From positions 588,501 to 652,500 of the forward strand of contig JAWZYU010000129.1 in the NCBI GenBank assembly GCA_038380435.1: 64,000 bases of DNA, written 5' to 3'. This DNA comes from Ryuthela nishihirai (Eukaryota; Arthropoda; Arachnida; Araneae; Heptathelidae). Shown here piece after piece: positions 54,605 to 64,000 of this stretch (positions are counted from its first letter, which is position 1; every line of letters starts with the position of its first letter). Under the pieces are notes generated by a model. The model ran no database searches, was not told the origin of the DNA, and was given only the letters and a program-made list of their open reading frames with translations. A program made the translations under genes and the position numbers.

Positions 54605-57600
54605 CTAATCTAGTATTATCATTTCTTGTAGATTATCATAGATGTATTTCATTACATCTCTCGTTTGTGAACGTAGCTCCGTGTTCTCCCAGAGCAGGTT
54701 TACTTTATTACGATCAACTTTCGTTAAATAGTTTCCTCTAATATTCCTTAAATGTGTACAATCGTATATATAGTGAAGCGCTCCCGCATCACGGGAGCAG
54801 CAGATACAGGAACATCTTTTAATGTTAAACCTGCTGAGGTATCTAGGAAAGTTACCATGATCTGTCAGGATTTGGTTCAAATAGAAATCTGTTGAGACTC
54901 TCTTAATGGACACCTTCTTGAGAAATTTATAAGTGTGTCTTCCAGTTGCGTCTTCTTGGTCCCATTTTGTTTGCCAAATCTCCAAACTTCTTTGTCTCAA
55001 TTTTGTCTTTATACATTCCTTTGAAGTTTGAATTTCAATATCTACTTGTTGTTTTTTACATGCGTTCTTTGCATGATTGTCAGCCAATTCGTTTCCTGGG
55101 CAGCCTTGGTGGCTTTTCACCCAATGGAAATTTATCTTTCTATCTTCTTCAAGCTCTACTATTAGATCCTTAATCTTGTCAACTGTTGGATTTTTGTGCT
55201 GGATCCTTAGCATCGCAAACAATGCTGATTGACTGTCCGAGTACAAGTCCATTTCTTGGTCAGTACACTCTGTAACGAACCATTCAACTCCCTTCAGAAC
55301 AGCATATATCTCAGCTTGAAACACAGTAGCTGTGTCTGAAAGTCTGTACTCATTTTGCTTTATTCGACTTGTACCTCTGAAGATACACATGGACGCACCT
55401 GTGTGTTCTTCCATTCTAGAGCCGTCTGTGTAAATTTTTGTATCATAGTTTGAATCTTCCGGTGGGACTTTATCCCACCTTATTTGCATTTGCTTCGCTG
55501 GGTGTCTTGCCCCTTTAATAATTTGTTTTTCTATGTTTTTTCCATCTATGGATTCATTCCAGAGTTCTACCTTTTGTTCTAGAGTAAAACTTCGAAAAAC
55601 CGCAGCTTCTTGTTCTATTAAAAGTTCAATTGGCAAAGTACCTGCCAATACCTGAAGTGCTGATGTTGATGTTGTCTTATAACATCTTGTAATGCCCAAG
55701 AGGGCTAGTCTTTGAATCTGCTGCAGTTTATGAATCATTCTTACTGTCCCTCCTTGGGGCCACCAGGCCCCACAGGCGTAAGTTACTATCCTTTCTATTC
55801 CCCTTTTATATAGTTCTTTTTTAACTGTACCTTTCAGCCCCCATGTCCTAGTTGACATTCTATGTAGGGCGTTTAAGATCGTTGCACATCTTTCCTTGAC
55901 TTTATTCAGATGACATAACCAATTCCTCTTGTCATCCAGCCACACTCCTAGATATTTCAAAACTTTTACAACTTTTACAGGTCTCTCTTTAAACCTTAAG
56001 CTTGGGAGCCTTTTCATTTTTCCCTCCTTAGGAAATACTATTATGTTTGTCTTCTCCGGGCTGAATTCCAGCCTTGTACTTTCTGCCCATTTCTCTAAGT
56101 CTGTTAAGACTTTTTGACAATCTTGTTCTAAGATGTGTCTCCCCGAAGCAGAGACTATGACTATTATATCATCTGCGTAGGCTTGAATTTGTGTGTTTTC
56201 TTTAGTTGTGATATTTAGTGCAGAGTCTGCAACGATGTTCCACAATAGGGGCCCAGATTTGGACCCCTGCGGACAGCCTTTAAAATATTGTCTGGAGATT
56301 TCAGTATCTCCATCTTTAACTACTATCTTTCTTTTTGATAAGTAGTTACTAAAAACTTTAAACAAGTTCTTTGGAACTCTATGTCTTCTTAACTCTTCTA
56401 ACAGGAACGGCCACCAGACGTTATTAAAAGCTCCTTTTACGTCTAGCGATATCACACATGTGTGTTTCTTTAGCGCCTTATTCTCATCTATTGTTGCCAT
56501 TAACTTTGATATTGCCATGGTTGTGCTTTTGCCTGGAATGAATCCAAACTGATTTGCATTCAACTTATCATTTCTCTGTAGATAATAACTCAGTCTATTA
56601 GTTAGAAGCTTGTCCAATACTTTGCTCCACGACGATAATAGACATATTGGTCTGTAAGCTGAAGGATTTTTTCTGTCTTTTCCTTCTTTATTGAACAGTA
56701 TTAGTTCAGCTACTTTCCAACTGTCTGGAAAGATTCCTCTACTAAGACATTCATTAAGAATGCTCACAAACCAACTTTTATTAACCTCAAAGAGTTCAAT
56801 AATTAATTCAAGGGAGAGCCCATCAAGCCCTGGCGCTTTCCCCTTATTCATTGATTCCATCACTTCTTCAACTTCCACTATAGTAAATGGAATGTCATCT
56901 TCTGTATTGACAGGTCTCCTTGACCTGTTTCTAATATTTCTGTGATATTCATTATCTTCTTCCCTGTTATCCTCAGGGAAGTGATATTCCAGTAAACAGT
57001 TTAATGATTCCCTAACGTTCTTCGTTAGAGATCCATCTTTTTGCATAATTGTTGAGAGTTTAAACGAGCCTCTTGTTGCTTCTTTCGCAACTTTAAAATG
57101 TACCCCAAAGGGTTTTTCTTGTGATACTTCATCACATAACTTTTTCCAGCTATTGTTTTTAGCTGCATTTATCGCCTTCTTGTATTTTGCTTCCATAGTT
57201 TAAACTCTGTTCTAAGGCTTTTTCTTTGCCTGTCGTCTGTATAACATCTTTGATATTTTCGTCTTTTCTTTTTAACTTCTTTTCTAAGTTTGGTTAACTC
57301 TTTGTTCCACCATGGAACTTTTCTATAGCCCGAAATCACTTTTCGGCTTTCCTCTTTTTGATTGTCACTACATATCTTTTGTAGCGTTTTAGTAGCCTTT
57401 ACAATATATTCATCTAGATCTTCCTGTTGTTTAACCTCTTCAGAGGTCTTATCCGAGAACTTTTCTGAGAGTTCCTTTCTGAACTCTATCCAGTCCAAGT
57501 TCTTTATCGAATATCTCTTATTTGCATTTGTGCTAACATTCCCGAAGTTTAGGGAAAAGCTAATATATGCGTGATCACTACAGCTAATTTCATCCTCCAC

Positions 57601-58284
57601 TGCCCATTGTAGAACGAAGTCTTGGTTCACTACTTTATGTAGAGTAACATCTATCCAGCTTGTACCTAGACTGCTGGAATAGGTTGGGTCGCTATTCGGA
57701 TCATTGACTGTTGTAAATCCGTTTTGATTAATGAATTCCAAGACTTCTTTTCCTCTCTGGTCCTCCCTTTGAGGTCCCCAGAGTTTACTGCTTGCATTAA
57801 AGTCCCCTCCTAGGACTACGTCCCAGTTGGGATAGACTTGAATTATATTATTAACAACTTGAAAATTTTCCTCAAACGATTCTTTAGGTGGGCAGTACAT
57901 AGAAATCAGCACACATTTCTGACCACCTTTTTCTACCGTTACTACAACCACATCTCTTGATGTGTATATCTCTGTAACACTTAACTGTCTTTTCCCGATG
58001 ACTATTGCACTTCTTGGCTGTGAGTGAGAAGCTCCAAAGACTCTCCAGCCTGCTGGAAAACCTCTTATTTTGTCTTTATAGACATAAGGCTCCTGCACCA
58101 ATGCTATATCGTAGTCTCTTTCCTCGATATACAAAACGAGACTATTTGTAGCAGCTTTAGCATGATGTAAGTTTATTTGTACTATTTTAGACAAGCTCGA
58201 TTCAGTATCGAATTCGTTTAACCAATAACTCGAGCTCTCTTCTGTAACAAGAACAGTCCATGTCCAGACTTGAATGCTGGACAT
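54605..58284 (-). pseudogene. ORF2 of E2: endonuclease, reverse transcriptase and RNase H with a 1-nt deletion
   Basis: The upstream part (58284-57169) has the endonuclease with VQEP, GGDFN and SDH motifs and ends prematurely after EFKLWKQNTRRR. The downstream part (57196-54605) resumes with the same protein, including KAPGLDGLS, AYADD, YTDGS, SDSQS and the C-terminal Cys/His motif (one change, CICCS instead of CICGS). The cause is one missing C near 57195: E1 and E3 read GCTTCCCATAG where E2 reads GCTTCCATAG. Elsewhere it also has SKSG for SNSG in the CPQG motif. A sequencing or polishing error in the C run is possible. Otherwise this copy is inactive. Confidence 0.9.
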
Positions 58285-59257
58285 CTAGTTTCAATCTGTA
58301 CTTTTCATTTGCTGCTTTACAATTGACGCATTTTAATTCTGTTTCTTTACACTCCCAGTGTTTGTGGTCCTTTTGACCACATTTTCCACAAGTCTGCTCC
58401 TCCGTACACCTGGTCTGAAAATGACCATATTTATTACATTTAAAGCATCTTACGACTTTTAAGTACTCTTTGACATTAAGTCGAGACCAGCCTACTTTTA
58501 CCTTTTTCTCTTTCATAAATACTTTAAAGTTTTCTGAGTCTACTTGCACTACCCAGTGCTTTTTCCCATTCTTTCCTTTTATCGAAAATTTAACCTCCAT
58601 CGAGGCTTCGTTAAAAGCAACATATTGTGCTTTTATTCTATCCACTAGAGCCTCTTGCTCTATATCACCATCCACGTCATAAATTATTATTTGTGGCAAT
58701 TTCATCTTTGGCTCCCTTGCGGAGCACTTATCTTTCAAAGCTGTATTTCTTTGAATTTCATTCTTCAGAATTTTTTTATCAAATTCATCTGTGCATTCTA
58801 TTAGCACACCTCCTTTGCCAATCTTTTTAACATTCTTAATTCCAATCTTTAACTTTGTTGGGTCAAGGTTTTTCAAAAGATCCTTTTTGAGTTCATCTGA
58901 ACTCTGTTCCTCATCTTGAGGGTATATCAGCATTATATGCTGTTGGTCTCTTTTCTTTGGTCTTGGAGTAACAGACCTTTTAGCTACTTCTGCGTAACTC
59001 TTTACACCTGGTGCCTTACTTTTGACACCTTTTTCAGTTAACCTTCCCTCGAGGTTACTGATTTTAATTTCTTGTTCATGGACTACATCTTGTAGCCTTG
59101 TGAACAAATTTCTAAGTTCAGCTCCTTGCTGCTTAGTAATTTTACTTGCACTGCTGTTTAATATAGAGTCTAGTTCGTTGAACAGCTCTGTTGTCTTTAT
59201 GCTGGCACTCTTCACTTGAGAGGCCTTTGCATTTTCCTCGCTCACTTCATCAGCCAT
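58202..59257 (-). CDS. ORF1 of E2: gag-like RNA-binding protein (351 aa), intact
   Basis: Presumed RNA-binding and particle-forming protein of the element. Residues about 23-78 are predicted by eye to form a coiled coil (heptad-like LFNELDSILN to LEGRL). A gag-like or RRM-like middle is at about 105-260 (HIMLIYPQDEEQ; KLPQIIIYDVDGDI). Zinc knuckles are at C271-C274-H279-C284 and C290-C293-H298-C303, with an incomplete third at C310-C313. The C terminus (ELELLVKRIRY) overlaps the ORF2 start by 83 nt in another frame. This is the only complete ORF1 in the window. The start ATG follows the CAGGCAG stem-loop. Confidence 0.9.
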   Translation of the reverse strand: MADEVSEENAKASQVKSASIKTTELFNELDSILNSSASKITKQQGAELRNLFTRLQDVVHEQEIKISNLEGRLTEKGVKSKAPGVKSYAEVAKRSVTPRPKKRDQQHIMLIYPQDEEQSSDELKKDLLKNLDPTKLKIGIKNVKKIGKGGVLIECTDEFDKKILKNEIQRNTALKDKCSAREPKMKLPQIIIYDVDGDIEQEALVDRIKAQYVAFNEASMEVKFSIKGKNGKKHWVVQVDSENFKVFMKEKKVKVGWSRLNVKEYLKVVRCFKCNKYGHFQTRCTEEQTCGKCGQKDHKHWECKETELKCVNCKAANEKYRLKLDVQHSSLDMDCSCYRRELELLVKRIRY

Positions 59258-59490
59258 TACTGCCTGGTACCCTGGGGTTCACACCAGGCAGTTATATCTT
59301 ACTACACGGAGAGAGTGTTAGACCCTCCTCCAAGGAGGGAGCCCCTAGACGACGACAACGTCCTCTCTCCTAGAATTGGTTCTGAAATTTTCCTAACAAC
59401 AATATATGGCCTATAGCCTTGCACTAATATATAACACTTATAAACGCAATAGCTCACAAAAACTTAATCAAAACCAATTCCCCCTAGGGG
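59258..59490 (-). other. 5' UTR of E2
   Basis: The same hairpins as in E1 (CCCCTAGGGG at the 5' end, CCCTCC/GGAGGG and CTGCCTG/CAGGCAG stems), with few substitutions. Confidence 0.55.
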
Positions 59491-59504
59491 ATCAGTAGGG
59501 TAAG

Positions 59505-59919
59505 ACTCTCTAGAATTAACAGCGCCTGCCCCGCCAAAAACGGCACTACAGGCTAAGTAGAGCTACTCTAAAATTTTGTTTCCCCCCCGCGAACCCTCAT
59601 CCGCTGGAAGGACACCATCATTTTTCCTTTACATCTTTCTTTATTAAAACAAAAACATATTTACAGAGAAATATAAACATAGGGCGCAACTTAGCGCCCT
59701 TTACAAAGTTTAATCATTATATTACATGTACAAATAAATATAATAACATAAGACTGATGAGGCTTCTTATCATACATACAGGAGGAGAGACTTATCTTCT
59801 CCTGTCTCGTCTTCTTCTTCTTCATTTCTTCCTTAAGTATTATCTTCTTAGGACCTTCTTTCGACAAGTAGGAGAAGACTTTGTCTCCTCCCACGGAAGG
59901 AGGGGCTCCGGTCCCCTCC
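59505..59919 (-). other. 3' UTR of E3
   Basis: Close to the E2 3' UTR, with the 20-base complement to 28S downstream sequence at about 59607-59626 and a C7 run on the plus strand. Confidence 0.65.
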
Positions 59920-62900
59920 CTAATCTGGTATTATCATTTCTTGTAGATTATCGTAGATGTATTTCATTACATCTCTCGTTTGTGAACGTAGCTCTGTGTT
60001 CTCCCAGAGCAGGTTTACTTTATTACGATCAACTTTCGTTAAATAGTTTCCTCTAATATTCCTTAAATGTATACAATCGTATATATAGTGAAGCGCTCCA
60101 GCATCACGGGAGCCGCAGATACAGGAACATCTTTTAATATTAAACCTACTGAGGTATCTAGGAAAGTTACCATGATCTGTCAAGATTTGGTTCAAATAGA
60201 AATCTGTTGAGACTCTCTTAATGGACACCTTCTTGAGAAATTTATAAGTGTGTCTTCCAGTTGCGTCTTCTTGGTCCCATCTTGTTTGCCAAATCTCCAA
60301 ACTTCTTTGTCTCAATTTTGTCTTTATACATTCCTTTGAAGTTTGAATTTCAATATCTACTTGTTGTTTTTTACATGCGTTCTTTGCATGATTGTCAGCC
60401 AATTCGTTTCCTGGGCAGCCTTGGTGGCTTTTCACCCAATGGAAATTTATCTTTCTATCTTCTTCAAGCTCTACTATTAGCTGCTTGATCTTGTCAACTG
60501 TTGGATTTTTGTGCTGGATCCTTTGCATCGCAAACAATGCTGATTGACTGTCCGAGTACAAGTCCATTTCTTGGTCAGTACAATCTGTAACGAACCATTC
60601 AACTCCCTTCAGAACAGCATATATCTCAGCTTGAAACACAGTAGCTGTGTCCGAAAGTCTGTACTCATTTTGCTTTATTGGACTTGTACCTCTGAAGATA
60701 CACATGGACGCACCTGTGTGTTCTTCCATTCTAGAGCCGTCTGTGTAAATTTTTGTATCATAGTTTGAATCTTCCGGTGGGACTTTATCCCACCTTATTT
60801 GCATTTGCTTCGCTGGGTGTCTTGCCCCTTTAATAATTTGTTTTTCTATGTTTTTTCCATCTATGGATTCATTCCAGAGTTCTACCTTTTGTTCTAGAGT
60901 AAAACTTCGAAAAACCGCAGCTTCTTGTTCTATTAAAAGTTCAATTGGCAAAGTACCTGCCAATACCTGAAGTGCTGATGTTGATGTTGTCTTATAACAT
61001 CTTGTAATGCCCAATAGGGCTAGTCTCTGAATCTGCTGCAATTTATGAATCATTCTTACTGTCCCTCCTTGGGGCCACCAGGCCCCACAGGCGTAAGTTA
61101 CTATCCTTTCTATTCCCCTTTTATATAGTTCTTTTTTAACTGTACCTTTCAGCCCCCATGTCCTAGTTGACATTCTATGTAGGGCGTTTAAGATAATTGC
61201 ACATCTTTCCTTGACTTTATTCAGATGACATAACCAATTCCTCTTGTCATCCAGCCACACTCCTAGATATTTCAAAACTTTTACAACTTTTACAGGTCTC
61301 TCTTTAAACCTTAAGCTTGGGAGCCTTTTCATTTTTCCCTCCTTAGGGAATACTATTATGTTTGTCTTCTCCGGGCTGAATTCCAGCCTTGTACTTTCTG
61401 CCCATTTCTCTAAGTCTGTTAAGACTTTTTGACAATCTTGTTCTAAGATGTGTCTCCCCGAAGCAGAGACTATGACTATTATATCATCTGCGTAGGCTTG
61501 AATTTGTGTGTTTTCTTTAGTTGTGATATTTAATGCAGAGTCTGCAACAATGTTCCACAATAGGGGCCCAGAATTGGACCCCTGCGGACAACCTTTAAAA
61601 TATTGTCTGGAGATTTCAGTATCTCCATCTTTAACTACTATCTTTCTTTTTGATAAGTAGTTACTAAAAACTTTAAACAAGTTCTTTGGAACTCTATGTC
61701 TTCTTAACTCTTCTAACAGGAACGGCCACCAGACGTTATTGAAAGCTCCTTTTACATCTAGCGATATCACACATGTGTGTTTCTTTAGTGCCTTATTCTC
61801 ATCTATTGTTGCCATTAACTTTGATATTGCCATGGTTGTGCTTTTGCCTGGAATGAATCCAAACTGATTTGGATTCAACTTATCATTACTCTGTAGATAA
61901 TAACTCAGTCTATTAGTTAGAAGCTTGTCCAATACTTTGCTCCACGACGATAATAGACATATTGGTCTGTAAGCTGAAGGGTTTTTTCTGTCTTTTCCTT
62001 CTTTATTGAACAGTATTAGTTCTGCTACTTTCCAACTGTCTGGAAAGATTCCTCTACTAAGACATTCATTAAGAATGCTCACAAACCAACTTTTATTAAC
62101 CTCAAAGAGTTCGATAATTAATTCAAGGGAGAGCCCATCAAGCCCTGGCGCTTTCCCCTTATTCATCGATTCCATCACTTCTTCTACTTCCACTATAGTA
62201 AATGGAATGTCATCTTCTGTATTGACAGGTCTCCTTGACCTGTTTCTAATATTTCTGTGATATTCATTATCTTCTTCCCTGTTATCCTCAGGGAAGTGAT
62301 ATTCCAGTAAACAGTTTAATGATTCCCTGACGTTCTTCGTTAGAGATCCATCTTTTTGCATAATTGTTGAGAGTTTAAACGATCCTCTTGTTGCTTCTTT
62401 CGCAACTTTAAAGTGCACCCCAAAGGGTTTTTCTTGTGATACTTCGTCACATAACCTTTTCCAGCTATTGTTTTTAGCTGCATTTATCTCCTTCTTGTAT
62501 TTTGCTTCCCATAGTTTAAACTCTGTTCTAAGGCTTTTTCTTTGCCTTTCGTCTGTATAACATCTTTGATATTTTCGTCTTTTCTTTTTAACTTCTTTTC
62601 TTAGTTTGGTTAACTCTTTGTTCCACCATGGAACTTTTCTATAGCCCGAAATCACTTTTCGGCTTTCCTCTTTTTGATTGTCACTACATATCTTTTGTAG
62701 CGTTTTAGTAGCCTTTACAATATATTCATCTAGATCTTCCTGTTGTTTAACCTCTTCAGAGGTCTTATCCGAGAACTTTTCTGAGAGTTCCTTTCTGAAC
62801 TCTATCCAGTCCAAGTTCTTTATCGAATATCTCTTATTTGCATTTGTGCTAACATTCCCGAGGTTTAGGGAAAAGCTAATATATGCATGATCACTACAGC

Positions 62901-63600
62901 TAATTTCATCCTCCACTGCCCATTGTAGAACGAAGTCTTGGTTCACTACTTTATGTAGAGTAATATCTATCCAGCTTGTACCTAGACTGCTGGAATAAGT
63001 TGGGTCACTATTCGGATCATTGACCGTTGTAAATCCGTTTTGATTAATGAACTCCAAGACTTCTTTTCCTCTCTGGTCCTCCCTTTGAGGTCCCCAGAGT
63101 TTGCTGCTTGCATTAAAGTCCCCTCCTAGGACTACGTCCCAGTTGGGATAGACTTGAATTATATTATTAACAACTTGAAAATTTTCCTCAAACGATTCTT
63201 TAGGTGGGCAGTACATAGAAATCAGCACACATTTCTGACCACCTTTTTCTACCGTTACTACAACCACATCTCTTGATGTGTATATCTCTGTAACACTTAA
63301 CTGTCTTTTCCCGATGACTATTGCACTTCTTGGCTGTGGGTGAGATGCTCCAAAGACTCTCCAGCCTGCTGGAAAACCTCTTATTTTGTCTTTATAGACA
63401 TAAGGCTTCTGCACCAATGCTATATCGTAGTCTCTTTCCTCGATATACAAAACGAGACTATTTGTAGCAGCTTTAGCATGATGTAAGTTTATTTTTACTA
63501 TTTTAGACAAGCTCGATTCAGTATCGAATTCGTTTAACCAATAACTCGAGCTCTCTTCTGTAACAAGAACAGTCCATGTCCAGACTTGAATGCTGGACAT
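59920..63600 (-). CDS. ORF2 of E3: endonuclease, reverse transcriptase and RNase H (1226 aa), intact
   Basis: The same length and domain order as ORF2 of E1. Endonuclease (KINLHHAKA at 36, VQKP in place of VQEP at 63-66, GGDFNAS, SDHAY). Reverse transcriptase (KAPGLDGLS, SLDVKGAF, CPQGSNSGPLLW, AYADD). RNase H (YTDGS, QAEIYA, SDSQS, HQGCPGNELAD) and the C-terminal CSCIC...HYIYDC. The frame is open from end to end. One important change is that Glu65, the expected metal-binding Glu of the endonuclease, is Lys here, while E1 and E2 keep Glu. So despite the open frame, target cutting by this copy may be lost. Confidence 0.92.
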   Translation of the reverse strand: MSSIQVWTWTVLVTEESSSYWLNEFDTESSLSKIVKINLHHAKAATNSLVLYIEERDYDIALVQKPYVYKDKIRGFPAGWRVFGASHPQPRSAIVIGKRQLSVTEIYTSRDVVVVTVEKGGQKCVLISMYCPPKESFEENFQVVNNIIQVYPNWDVVLGGDFNASSKLWGPQREDQRGKEVLEFINQNGFTTVNDPNSDPTYSSSLGTSWIDITLHKVVNQDFVLQWAVEDEISCSDHAYISFSLNLGNVSTNANKRYSIKNLDWIEFRKELSEKFSDKTSEEVKQQEDLDEYIVKATKTLQKICSDNQKEESRKVISGYRKVPWWNKELTKLRKEVKKKRRKYQRCYTDERQRKSLRTEFKLWEAKYKKEINAAKNNSWKRLCDEVSQEKPFGVHFKVAKEATRGSFKLSTIMQKDGSLTKNVRESLNCLLEYHFPEDNREEDNEYHRNIRNRSRRPVNTEDDIPFTIVEVEEVMESMNKGKAPGLDGLSLELIIELFEVNKSWFVSILNECLSRGIFPDSWKVAELILFNKEGKDRKNPSAYRPICLLSSWSKVLDKLLTNRLSYYLQSNDKLNPNQFGFIPGKSTTMAISKLMATIDENKALKKHTCVISLDVKGAFNNVWWPFLLEELRRHRVPKNLFKVFSNYLSKRKIVVKDGDTEISRQYFKGCPQGSNSGPLLWNIVADSALNITTKENTQIQAYADDIIVIVSASGRHILEQDCQKVLTDLEKWAESTRLEFSPEKTNIIVFPKEGKMKRLPSLRFKERPVKVVKVLKYLGVWLDDKRNWLCHLNKVKERCAIILNALHRMSTRTWGLKGTVKKELYKRGIERIVTYACGAWWPQGGTVRMIHKLQQIQRLALLGITRCYKTTSTSALQVLAGTLPIELLIEQEAAVFRSFTLEQKVELWNESIDGKNIEKQIIKGARHPAKQMQIRWDKVPPEDSNYDTKIYTDGSRMEEHTGASMCIFRGTSPIKQNEYRLSDTATVFQAEIYAVLKGVEWFVTDCTDQEMDLYSDSQSALFAMQRIQHKNPTVDKIKQLIVELEEDRKINFHWVKSHQGCPGNELADNHAKNACKKQQVDIEIQTSKECIKTKLRQRSLEIWQTRWDQEDATGRHTYKFLKKVSIKRVSTDFYLNQILTDHGNFPRYLSRFNIKRCSCICGSRDAGALHYIYDCIHLRNIRGNYLTKVDRNKVNLLWENTELRSQTRDVMKYIYDNLQEMIIPD

Positions 63601-64000
63601 CTAGTTTCAATCTGTACTTTTCATTTGCTGTTTTACAATTGACGCATTTTAATTCTGTTTCTTTACACTCCCAGTGTTTGTGGTCCTTTTGACCACATTT
63701 TCCACAAGTCTGCTCCTCCGTACACCTGGTCTGAAAATGACCATATTTATTACATTTAAAGCATCTTACGACTTTTAAGTACTCTTTGACATTAAGTCGA
63801 GACCAGCCTACATTTACCTTTTTCTCTTTCATAAATACTTTAAAGTTTTCTGAGTCTACTTGCACTACCCAGTGCTTTTTGCCATTCTTTCCTTTTATCG
63901 AAAATTTAACCTCCATCGAGGCTTCGTTAAAAGCAACGTTTTGTGCTTTTATTCTATCCACTAGAGCCTCTTGCTCTATATCACCATCCACATCATAAAT
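63518..64000 (-). CDS. ORF1 of E3, C-terminal part (cut by the window end)
   Basis: About 160 residues from the DVDGDIEQEALVDR region to the stop, including knuckles CFKCNKYGHFQTRC and CGKCGQKDHKHWEC and the C-terminal VKRIRY. Open up to the window edge. The start lies beyond 64000. Overlaps ORF2 by 83 nt as in the other copies. Confidence 0.9.
   Translation of the reverse strand: MYDVDGDIEQEALVDRIKAQNVAFNEASMEVKFSIKGKNGKKHWVVQVDSENFKVFMKEKKVNVGWSRLNVKEYLKVVRCFKCNKYGHFQTRCTEEQTCGKCGQKDHKHWECKETELKCVNCKTANEKYRLKLDVQHSSLDMDCSCYRRELELLVKRIRY

Larger units (their letters stand above)
54176..59490 (-). mobile_element. R1-clade-like 28S-specific non-LTR retrotransposon, copy E2
   Basis: Full length (5315 bp from junction to junction). 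ORF1 is intact, ORF2 carries one frameshift. Very close to E3, with only a few residue differences in ORF2, so E2 and E3 probably share a recent origin by transposition or unequal exchange. Confidence 0.9.
59491..64000 (-). mobile_element. R1-clade-like 28S-specific non-LTR retrotransposon, copy E3 (5' end outside the window)
   Basis: 3' UTR, intact ORF2 and most of the C-terminal half of ORF1 are present. The 5' end is expected about 0.8 kb beyond the window if the 5.3-kb period holds. Upstream should come either a fourth copy or the 5' part of the 28S gene. Confidence 0.9.

Overview
The window looks like a piece of an AT-rich animal genome, most likely an arthropod. There are no bacterial-style operons. 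It holds tRNA-derived SINEs, two unrelated families of non-LTR retrotransposon, long tandem and inverted repeats, and the 3' end of a 28S rRNA gene. I see no host protein-coding gene. Every long reading frame belongs to a retrotransposon.

Right part (about 47.85-64.0 kb), read on the minus strand: at least three copies (E3, E2, E1) of a 28S-targeted, R1-clade-like non-LTR retrotransposon stand head to tail with a period of about 5.32 kb. The last copy, E1, joins the final ~450 nt of a 28S rRNA gene. After the 28S end comes a 48-bp minisatellite, presumably the start of the rDNA intergenic spacer. Each element has a 5' UTR, ORF1 (coiled coil, gag-like middle, zinc knuckles), a ~83-nt overlap, ORF2 (APE endonuclease, reverse transcriptase, RNase H, Cys/His motif) and a ~430-nt 3' UTR. 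ORF2 is intact in E1 and E3 and broken by a 1-nt deletion in E2. ORF1 is intact in E2, broken by an 8-nt deletion in E1, and cut by the window edge in E3.

Left part (1-47.4 kb): this is built from three large tandem units that start with the same sequence at 1, 17077 and 29271 (17.1, 12.2 and 14.4 kb long), and a fourth that begins at 43654. Units A and B each carry a decayed RTE-like retrotransposon (1561-4358 and 18498-21315, minus strand) plus an older endonuclease-only fragment (15545-16380 and 27705-28525). Unit C keeps only remnants. The units also share inverted arms, a TGACGTCA-centred module, a ~105-bp minisatellite, and many copies of two tRNA-derived SINE families, here called SINE1 (~210 bp) and SINE2 (~380 bp). 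Unit C has an inner segment of about 3.4 kb turned around (about 37.7-41.1 kb).

How it fits together: if the assembly is correct, the left 48 kb lies directly 3' of a 28S gene and would be a very large, repeat-built rDNA spacer or the edge of an rDNA array. The R-like elements would be transcribed by read-through with 28S and spread by cutting the 28S target, or the copy of that target carried at their own ends. The most notable details are the tandem site-specific array, its target in the 3' part of 28S, and a 22-bp perfect inverted match between the element 3' UTR and the sequence just after the 28S gene. All comparisons were made by eye.
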